From positions 11,748 to 61,939 of the forward strand of contig DXLY01000002.1 of assembly GCA_019414465.1 (NCBI GenBank): a stretch of 50,192 nucleotides of DNA, given 5' to 3'. Origin of the DNA: Collinsella sp. (GTDB lineage: Bacteria; Actinomycetota; Coriobacteriia; Coriobacteriales; Coriobacteriaceae). How positions within the stretch are numbered: the stretch's first letter is position 1; the number at the start of each line of letters is the position of its first letter. Position numbers and translations under genes: made by a program. Below are positions 44,103 through 50,192 of this stretch, piece by piece. The notes beneath the pieces were generated by a model. The model did no database searches. It was not told the origin of the DNA and was given only the letters and a program-made list of their open reading frames with translations.

Positions 44103-45902
44103 CTAATTCTTATCGGAGGCTTCGGCCTCGGCGGACTGTTCGGCGGTTTTCTCGGAATCTGATTCGGAGGTCGATCCCTGATTGGTGTTGTCGCGAATCG
44201 TTTGCGCGTCGATCACCTGGCGGGTCTGCTCTTCATCGATCTGGTGGCGGTACTTGGATATCGTGTCCTGCGCATCGTCGACACTTGTTTGCGGAATGCC
44301 CGCCTTGAGGCGGTTTTGCGTGTCTTCGGGCAGGTCGGACAGCTTAATGCTGGTTTCGCTCTCGAGCCAGTGGAGCTTGAGTCCGAGCGGCTTGCCGGGC
44401 AGGCCGCGCCAGACGGCGACATTGCCCTGGTAGGTACCCAGGTAGTACGAGCCGGTGACACCCGTGTAGGCCCAGATGCCAGCTGCCAGCACAAAGACGA
44501 GGGCCAGGATGGCGGCGATAGTAATGTTGCGGCGACGCACGCGCTGCGCCTCGCGCATAACGCCATCGTCAACCAGGTCAACGACTACTACGGTCACGTT
44601 GTCGTGGCCGCCGGCGGCAAGCGCCGCGTCCACTAGATTGTCGACGCAGATTTGCGCGGTTGAGGACTGCGTGGCGATGTTCTCGATATCGCTATCGGGA
44701 ATCATGCTCGAAAGGCCGTCGGAGCACAGGATCAGGCGGTCGCCTTCCTCGATATGCAGAGTGAAGTGGTCGGCATACATGGCGGGGTCCGAGCCCAGCG
44801 CACGGGTGATGACCGAGCGGTTGGGGTGGACGCGAGCCTCGTCTGCCGTAATCTCGCCGGCGTCCACGAGCTCCTCCACGTAGGAGTGGTCGCGGGTCAC
44901 GCGGATGAGCGTGCCATCGTGGAGGAGGTAGGCGCGAGAGTCACCCACGTGGGCGATGGCGAGCGTGTCGTTTTCGATATAGGCGCAAGTGGCTGTGCAG
45001 CCCATGCCAGGCTTGCCCAGGCCGTTCAGGGCCGCCTCGATTACGGCGGCGTTGGCTGCCTCGACGGCTGCGGCCAGGCGTGCTGCGTCGGCGGACTGCG
45101 GGGCCGTCTTGGCAATAGTCTCGACGGCGATGGAAGAGGCTACCTCGCCGGCGGCGTGACCACCCATGCCGTCGCATACGCAAAAGAGCGGCGACTGCAC
45201 CAGGTAGGAATCCTCATTGTGCGGGCGCACACAGCCAACGTCGGAGCGGGCGCCCCACATGAGTTGCGTGGTGGTGCCGGCATCATAGGTCGAGTCGGTC
45301 TCGATGCGCTCCTCGGTCAGGGGCTCAAAGCTCATGGTCGAGCCGGGGTCTTTGAGCTTGGCCTCAACGGCGGCAACGTCGATCTCGGCTGTGTCACCGG
45401 GAGAGACGGTGTCGGTCTCGGCGTTTGATTCGGAATCGTCGGTGTCCGGGGAGCCGGGCTCTTCGGACGCGCAGGCGGACGACTCGTCGTCTTGCGGGCT
45501 GACGTCTATAGGCTCGGGCGCCGGCGTAGACGCGGGCGCAACCTCGGATGCCGGGGCTATGGGAAACGCCGGCGCGGCGGGCTCGGGTGCCGCAAACACC
45601 GCAGCGCTCTCGTTGATTGCCGCGGCGACGGGCTCTGCAAAGTGAGCCGGCGCCGAGGTTGCTTCGGGCGCTGTGGGCTGGTCCGCAGCATGTGCGCCGA
45701 TGGGCGCCGCTACGGCATCCTCTTCGTCCTCGTTATCGGCGAGATCCGAAATATCATGCGTTACATGCGAAAGAGGCAGGGAGAACACGGTGTCCTCGGG
45801 TTCCACGGGTGCGGAGCCCGCCGGAGCGGCGTGGGCCGGCGCAGCTGTGGCGGCAGCCGGTGCCTCGGTCATAGTCGCGGACTTGTTCTCCTCGTCGATC
45901 AT
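44103..45902 (-). CDS. PP2C-type Ser/Thr phosphatase with long N-terminal extension (PstP-like)
   Basis: 599 residues. The PPM domain covers about 212-455 and has the metal-binding motifs RPHNEDS (226-232), DGMGGH (244-249), DSRAYL, SDGLSS and GGHDNVTV. One membrane segment follows (about 463-487, ITIAAILALVFVLAAGIWAY), then a short extracellular tail. The first 210 residues are Ala/Pro/Glu/Asp-rich and not seen in mycobacterial PstP. It dephosphorylates the kinases and FHA-bound partners. Its ATG overlaps the fhaB TGA by four bases (ATGA). Confidence 0.93.
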   Translation of the reverse strand: MIDEENKSATMTEAPAAATAAPAHAAPAGSAPVEPEDTVFSLPLSHVTHDISDLADNEDEEDAVAAPIGAHAADQPTAPEATSAPAHFAEPVAAAINESAAVFAAPEPAAPAFPIAPASEVAPASTPAPEPIDVSPQDDESSACASEEPGSPDTDDSESNAETDTVSPGDTAEIDVAAVEAKLKDPGSTMSFEPLTEERIETDSTYDAGTTTQLMWGARSDVGCVRPHNEDSYLVQSPLFCVCDGMGGHAAGEVASSIAVETIAKTAPQSADAARLAAAVEAANAAVIEAALNGLGKPGMGCTATCAYIENDTLAIAHVGDSRAYLLHDGTLIRVTRDHSYVEELVDAGEITADEARVHPNRSVITRALGSDPAMYADHFTLHIEEGDRLILCSDGLSSMIPDSDIENIATQSSTAQICVDNLVDAALAAGGHDNVTVVVVDLVDDGVMREAQRVRRRNITIAAILALVFVLAAGIWAYTGVTGSYYLGTYQGNVAVWRGLPGKPLGLKLHWLESETSIKLSDLPEDTQNRLKAGIPQTSVDDAQDTISKYRHQIDEEQTRQVIDAQTIRDNTNQGSTSESDSEKTAEQSAEAEASDKN

Positions 45903-46315
45903 CGACGGTTCACCTTCATGACCACATCGCCAATCTGGACTTCGTCGCCCTCGCGCAGCGTTGCGGGCTCCACAAGCTGGCGGCCGTTGACGAGCGTGCC
46001 GTTAAGCGAGTTGAGGTCCTCGATGATGAGCGCCGGGCCCTGCAGCGAAAAGCGCGCATGCGAGGCCGAGACGAATGGTTCGTTGATGCAGATGTCCGAA
46101 GACGGCGAGCGACCGACGATGACGGGGCCGAGCATGTCTACGTGGATGCCGCGGATACCGCGCGGACCCTTGTCCACATCGATCGTCCAGATAGCCGAGT
46201 CGCGGCGCTGTCCGCGCACAAGCCCCACGCCGGTCTTCATGACGGCGAACAGGAAGATATAGAGCAGGGCGACCAGGACGATGCGGCCTGCAAAAAGGAC
46301 GATATCGATGTTCAT
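45899..46315 (-). CDS. FHA-domain protein, FhaB-like
   Basis: 138 residues. An N-terminal membrane segment (about 4-27, VLFAGRIVLVALLYIFLFAV) precedes a cytoplasmic FHA domain (about 62-135) with VGRSPSSDI, SASHARF and NSLNGTLVNG. FHA domains bind phosphothreonine; the M. tuberculosis FhaB links the kinases to septal wall synthesis. It is seven bases after fhaA and four-base coupled to the phosphatase gene. Confidence 0.93.
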   Translation of the reverse strand: MNIDIVLFAGRIVLVALLYIFLFAVMKTGVGLVRGQRRDSAIWTIDVDKGPRGIRGIHVDMLGPVIVGRSPSSDICINEPFVSASHARFSLQGPALIIEDLNSLNGTLVNGRQLVEPATLREGDEVQIGDVVMKVNRR

Positions 46316-46321
46316 AAGCGA

Positions 46322-47335
46322 CTATCCCCTAAATTCAAAGGTGCTCAGGCCAAACGTCAGCAGATCGCCGTTGCGCAGCGGGCAGCGCGTAATGCGGCGG
46401 TTGTTGACGAGTGTGCCGTTGGTGGAATTGAGGTCCTCGATCGACCAATCCGAGCCCGTAAAGGTGAGCTGGGCGTGGCGGCGCGACACGTTGGGGTCGC
46501 GCAGGGCAATGTCGGAAACTGAGCGCTCGCGACCGATGGTCACCTGTGCGGAGGTGATGCTATGGCTCTCGCCGCTCACGACGTCGACGAGCTGGGCGAG
46601 CGGGCGCTGCGGGGCGCGAGTGCTCGCCATGTTGGAGGCGATGCCGGCTGCGGCGCCTAGGCCCACGGCGGCACCGGTCGCGGCGGCTCCGCCCATGCCG
46701 GCAAGCGCGTCGCGCGAGACGGTCTGCGGCACCGGGATGGGTGCGGCGGCGGGGTCGGGGACGCTAGGCGCGAAGGGGTCTGCCACGGCAAGCGGGTCGG
46801 GAGCGGCGGCGCGAGGCGTCGGCTGCTGCTGGGGCATGGCAGCGGGGCGCTGCTGCTGCGGGGCAGCAAACTGCTGCTGGCCGGCGCGCGGGGCGCTGGC
46901 GGCACGGCTTGCCGCGGAGTTGTTCTGGCCCAGGCCGTTTTGATAGGCGCGCTCTTCTTCGTACAGGCGGCCGAGCGTGGGGGCATCGACGTTCTCGGCA
47001 AAGACCGAGAACTTGCCGGCGCGCAGCTGCGGATCGATCATAAAGCGCACGAGGGGCTCGCCGACAAAGACATAGCGGCGCTTTTCGGCCTGCGCTTTCA
47101 CAAACTCGCGGACCTCGCGCGAAAGCTCGGGGTAGAACGGGGCGAGCATGGGATCGTCGTCGGCGGCGATCAGGATGGTATAGAGTGCCGGCGCCGTGTT
47201 GACGCCGTTGATCACCAGAGTCTGATCCTCCATGTCGCGAGCGGCCTGCTTGGCAAGCTTCTTAAAGGAGAACGGGGCACGGGTGGCACCGAAGATGCCG
47301 GCCACGTGGTCCTCGAAGATGTTCAGGAAGTTCAC
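46322..47335 (-). CDS. FHA-domain protein with DUF3662, FhaA-like
   Basis: 337 residues from the GTG at 47335, which overlaps the kinase stop (GTGA). The N-terminal DUF3662 domain covers 1 to about 120 (MNFLNIFEDHVAGIFGATRA). A Gln/Pro/Ala-rich flexible linker (about 135-245) leads to a C-terminal FHA domain with IGRERSVSDI, SRRHAQL and NSTNGTLVNN. FhaA binds phosphorylated kinases and regulates peptidoglycan precursor export in mycobacteria. Here it is cotranscribed with two kinases and the phosphatase. Confidence 0.93.
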   Translation of the reverse strand: MNFLNIFEDHVAGIFGATRAPFSFKKLAKQAARDMEDQTLVINGVNTAPALYTILIAADDDPMLAPFYPELSREVREFVKAQAEKRRYVFVGEPLVRFMIDPQLRAGKFSVFAENVDAPTLGRLYEEERAYQNGLGQNNSAASRAASAPRAGQQQFAAPQQQRPAAMPQQQPTPRAAAPDPLAVADPFAPSVPDPAAAPIPVPQTVSRDALAGMGGAAATGAAVGLGAAAGIASNMASTRAPQRPLAQLVDVVSGESHSITSAQVTIGRERSVSDIALRDPNVSRRHAQLTFTGSDWSIEDLNSTNGTLVNNRRITRCPLRNGDLLTFGLSTFEFRG

Positions 47336-49185
47336 GAAAGATCACTCTCCGTATAGGTTCTTTGGTATCCGAGCAAATATAGGCATATCCCAACGATTAT
47401 AGAGGATAGGGTTCCCGCAACCGCCGCCTTGGCGGCGACCGCGGCTGCAAGGCTGGCAATTTCCATATGGTGTGCAAGACAGGATGCCGCTGCGCAGCCG
47501 ATGCCGGTGACGGCGATAGCGGCGATTGCGGCAAGGTTTGAACCCTGGTCGGCACGCTTGGCATGGGCATTGAGCAGCGCAGATGACGCTGCGGCAGTTG
47601 TCGCGACCAGCACAAAGGCAGCCCAAAGGAGCGGGTCTTCCAGCGCTGCGGCAACGTTACCGAGCCCCAGCACGCCTCCGGCTGAAAGCGCGACCGTCGC
47701 CAGACGGGCAAAAAGCACGCCCATGCCCGTTGCCGCGGCGGCGCTTGCCGGGCCGAGCCAAAATGACGCGACGCCGGCGGCGACCCCAGCTGCCAGGAAG
47801 GTATTGCCAGTCAGACAGCCAAGCGCGAGTGCACAGGTGAGCGCGGCGCTCGCGGCAGCCTCGGTGCGACCCCAGGCGATCCACCAACCGGACATGGCGG
47901 CGGCAAAGATCACCGCGACGGGCAACATCGACAGGATGCCCTGCGCCTGCATGGTGGCGTTGGCCATGAGCACCAAAAAGCCCACAGCCGAGATGGCCGA
48001 GCCGATCTGGGGGGCCAGGCCAGCCGCCGCTCCGATCGCGATAGCCGCAATGACCAGGCCGGGAAGCGCCGCGACCCCGGCCGTTTGCATCAGCAAAAAG
48101 CTAAAGGCGCCGCACGTTAGCGCCGAGATAGCGTGCATGGTGTAGTCGCGCGCATGGCTCCAGCGCGTGCCCGCCCAGCCGAGCGCGGGGTCGACCTCGA
48201 TGGCGTCGTCCTCGTAGTACGACGGCTCGATATCGTCGAGCTCCTGCTCGTCATCCGAAAGCTCGCCAACCATTTGCTCCAGACTGCGACGGCCCTCGCG
48301 CACGCTGCCCAGACCGGCAAGGATCTGGTCGCAAAATGCCTCGATGCTGTTGGGGCGGTCCTGCGGCATGGGGGAGAGCGCGCTCATGAGCGCGGCCTCG
48401 GCTCCCGGGGGAAAGTGTGGTATCAGCTCGCTGGGATAGGTGGCGCCGCCGATGATGCGGTCGAGCGAGTCGGCGGGCGTGGCCGCCATAAAGGGAGCGC
48501 TGCCGCACAAGCCCTCATAGATAACGCAGGCAAGGGCAAAGACATCGGCGCGTTCGTCGACCGTGCCGGTCTCGATGTCGAGCTGCTCGGGCGGCATGTA
48601 GCCGATGGTGCCGCCGCGCGAGCCGCCAAAGCCACCGGCGGACGACAGTCGCGCCATGCCAAAGTCGGTGAGCTTTACATTGCCCGAGTGGTCGATGAGC
48701 ACGTTGGCGGGCTTAATGTCCAGGTGGAGTACGCCATTGCTGTGGGCGAAGGTGAGCGCCTGGCCCAGGGCATCGGCAATGGCCGCGGCCTCGTCAAAGG
48801 TGAGCGAGTGGCCGTCCACGCGATGCAAAAACTCGGCCAACGACATGCCGTCGACATACTCCATGACCAGGTAGGCATAGGCGGTGTCGTGCGTAAAGTC
48901 GATGACCTGCACGATATTGGGATGTTGAAGCATGGCGGCAGTGTGCGCCTCGCGCAGGACATCCATGATGTCGCTGGCGGGCATGCCGGCGCCGTTGATA
49001 AGGGGGATGCGCTTAATGGCGACGCGGCGGCGCAGGTGCGTGTCGCGGCAAATCTCGATGGAGCCAAAACCGCCGGTCGCAAGTGTCTCGAGCGGCTGGT
49101 ACCGCTTGAGCAGCTCGCGAGAGCTGGTGCCCTCCAAAGGAACGTCCGGCGAGAACCGGGCGGTATGTTGCGAGAAAAGCGGCAT
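47332..49185 (-). CDS. Ser/Thr protein kinase with polytopic C-terminal membrane domain
   Basis: 617 residues from the ATG at 49185, preceded by GAGGG; a TTG two codons earlier is less likely. The kinase domain (about 25-290) has ATGGFGSIE, Lys58 (VAIKRIP), catalytic loop HLDIKPANV in place of HRD, and DFGMAR. An acidic linker (about 295-345) is followed by about ten hydrophobic segments to the C-terminus, with almost no extracellular loops. Classical actinobacterial clusters have PknA here without such a domain. First gene of the operon, overlapping fhaA. It has no PASTA domain, so it may sense membrane state. Confidence 0.93.
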   Translation of the reverse strand: MPLFSQHTARFSPDVPLEGTSSRELLKRYQPLETLATGGFGSIEICRDTHLRRRVAIKRIPLINGAGMPASDIMDVLREAHTAAMLQHPNIVQVIDFTHDTAYAYLVMEYVDGMSLAEFLHRVDGHSLTFDEAAAIADALGQALTFAHSNGVLHLDIKPANVLIDHSGNVKLTDFGMARLSSAGGFGGSRGGTIGYMPPEQLDIETGTVDERADVFALACVIYEGLCGSAPFMAATPADSLDRIIGGATYPSELIPHFPPGAEAALMSALSPMPQDRPNSIEAFCDQILAGLGSVREGRRSLEQMVGELSDDEQELDDIEPSYYEDDAIEVDPALGWAGTRWSHARDYTMHAISALTCGAFSFLLMQTAGVAALPGLVIAAIAIGAAAGLAPQIGSAISAVGFLVLMANATMQAQGILSMLPVAVIFAAAMSGWWIAWGRTEAAASAALTCALALGCLTGNTFLAAGVAAGVASFWLGPASAAAATGMGVLFARLATVALSAGGVLGLGNVAAALEDPLLWAAFVLVATTAAASSALLNAHAKRADQGSNLAAIAAIAVTGIGCAAASCLAHHMEIASLAAAVAAKAAVAGTLSSIIVGICLYLLGYQRTYTESDLS

Positions 49186-49329
49186 GGCCAACCCTCGTGC
49201 GTTTAAAGTTCGTTTGCGAGCGGCGGGCGTGGGGCCGAGCCATTCGCGGTGGCATAGATGCTGCTAGTGTAGCACGCTCGGGTGCATGGGGAGGATAGCG
49301 GGATGCGAGGCTGTCTGTCTGGTTTGGTC

Positions 49330-50046
49330 TTAGCGCTTCTTCTTGTTCTTCTTCTGCTTGCGCTGCTTGCCTTTGGTCTCCTGGGGCTTGTCGCCCTGCT
49401 TGGCCTCGGCGGCGGCCTTCTCGGCCTTCATCTTCTTGCGTTTGGTCTCGATGCGGAGTTTTTTGTTGATGCGCGCCTTGAGGAAGGGGCCAAACTGCTC
49501 GGCATCGCCGCGAACAAAGGTGTCCTTGGGGATCGTCACGCCCTGGTCGGCGAACATAGCCACAAAGATGCGCTCGCCGTCGAGCACGTGGTCGAGCTTC
49601 TCAAACGGGAAGAACTGCGACTTGCCGCTCTTGCCCCAGACCATCAGGCCGTCCTCGTTGGCGGCGACGCGGCGGTAGCGGCCGCCCATGGACTCGTCGG
49701 CCTCGACGGCATCGATAAAGTCGCGGGCGAGCGTGTGGTGCAGGTTCTTGCTCCACCAGGCCAAAAAGGCGCCGAACACGATCAGCACGACGCCGAACTT
49801 GATCCAGCTGCCGCCGGCCACCAGCATGCCGATGCCGATGAGCGCGGCAATCGCGGCGGCGACGTACAGGGAGCCACGGCGCCTGGGCGAGGCGACCAGG
49901 CGCGCAAAGTCGGTGACGAGGTCGTTTTCGTACTGATACTCGTTGAGGTACAGGATGCCGTCGTCGGCTGCTGCCTGCGCCTCGAGCGCGACCTCGACCT
50001 GGTCGGCTGCTTCGGAGGGAACGAGGTTGCTCTCTGCGTCTGCCAT
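49330..50046 (-). CDS. YcxB-like membrane protein with basic C-terminal tail
   Basis: 238 residues. After an acidic N-terminus two adjacent membrane segments are seen (about 60-76 and 82-98, YVAAAIAALIGIGMLVAG and FGVVLIVFGAFLAWW). A PH-like YcxB core follows (VAANEDGLMVWGKSGKSQFF, FEKLDHVLDGERIFVAMF). The tail is about 50 residues and extremely lysine-rich. Function unknown. Separate from the kinase operon: 144 bases lie between its stop and the kinase start. Confidence 0.75.
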   Translation of the reverse strand: MADAESNLVPSEAADQVEVALEAQAAADDGILYLNEYQYENDLVTDFARLVASPRRRGSLYVAAAIAALIGIGMLVAGGSWIKFGVVLIVFGAFLAWWSKNLHHTLARDFIDAVEADESMGGRYRRVAANEDGLMVWGKSGKSQFFPFEKLDHVLDGERIFVAMFADQGVTIPKDTFVRGDAEQFGPFLKARINKKLRIETKRKKMKAEKAAAEAKQGDKPQETKGKQRKQKKNKKKR

Positions 50047-50161
50047 GCTCTTTGGACTCCTATCGCGGCGGGCTCGCCGTACGGGTTATTATGAATGCAG
50101 TATGCCGTGCGACCGCATGGCCGTCGCGGCAACAAGTCTCAGTATACCCGGGGGAGCACCC

Positions 50162-50192
50162 ATGGAATCGTTGTACCGAAAGTATCGCCCGC
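50162..50192 (+). CDS. dnaX: DnaX, DNA polymerase III gamma/tau subunit (N-terminal 10 codons only)
   Basis: The last 31 bases read MESLYRKYRP, the characteristic start of DnaX, preceded by GGGGGAG. It is the clamp-loader ATPase subunit of the replicative polymerase. Ten codons only, so the call rests on this motif; the gene continues beyond the window. Confidence 0.8.
   Translation, partial: MESLYRKYRP

Overview
The window looks like chromosome from a high-GC, anaerobic actinobacterium of the class Coriobacteriia, most probably Collinsella or a close relative. This is an inference from gene content. The evidence is an HspR-controlled dnaK-grpE-dnaJ operon and clpB, an actinobacterial FhaA-FhaB-PstP-RodA/PBP-PknB cluster, nadABC with NiaR, NiFe-hydrogenase maturation genes with NikR, a Man-family PTS, and intergenic spaces packed with long palindromes. 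No phage, plasmid, CRISPR or intact IS was seen.

Layout. 1-4844 (minus): hypF-hypC-hypD-hypE, the last running off the left edge. 4962-5724 (minus): a small helical protein and nikR, with a palindrome/terminator separating them from hypF. 5956-6988: divergent trxA and an unrecognised gene. 7053-9052 (minus): a LytTR response regulator and a GHKL histidine kinase. 9260-13212 (plus): a palindromic operator, then nadA-nadB-nadC-niaR. 13450 (minus): a 2[4Fe-4S] ferredoxin. 14294-18594 (plus): dnaK-grpE-dnaJ-hspR. 18926-21226: an aconitase-family hydratase. 21500-23074: two orphan membrane-anchored proteins between palindromic repeats. 23522-26149: clpB. 26280-28050: a small charged protein and a DUF4143-type ATPase. 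28123-30857 (minus): a membrane-anchored acidic protein and a DUF5692-like membrane protein. 30921-35012: a TetR regulator divergent from a large Fe-S/FAD oxidoreductase plus hypA. 35350-38632: manX-manY-manZ and a DUF956 gene. 38768: tRNA-Arg(CCU) with a partly duplicated 3' end. 39122-49185 (minus): a six-gene cell-wall and Ser/Thr-phosphorylation operon. 49330-50046 (minus): a YcxB-like membrane protein. 50162 to the right edge: the first codons of dnaX.

How the genes work together. The hyp genes, NikR and the distant hypA all point to nickel handling and NiFe-hydrogenase assembly; hypB is not in the window. NadA, NadB and NadC make NAD from aspartate, and NiaR, the last gene of the operon, very probably acts on the 44-nt palindrome upstream of nadA. 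HspR is encoded at the end of the dnaK operon; dnaK and clpB share a nearly identical 27-nt element with an inverted-repeat core, the best candidate for its operator. The right-hand operon joins two kinases, one phosphatase and two FHA readers to a single polypeptide that fuses a SEDS glycosyltransferase to a class B PBP.

The least described content is: (i) at least five families of 9-23 bp-arm palindromes in the intergenic spaces, one with a TGTCCCC core; (ii) the SEDS-PBP fusion and the kinase with a polytopic membrane domain; (iii) a tRNA-Arg locus with a direct repeat of its 3' end; (iv) a His/Cys-rich N-terminal extension on NikR; (v) a 24-bp inverted repeat around the apparent -10 box of the orphan ATPase. 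Gene-free stretches over about 300 bases are 13636-14293, 18595-18925, 23075-23521 and 35013-35349; each holds palindromes or promoter elements listed below.
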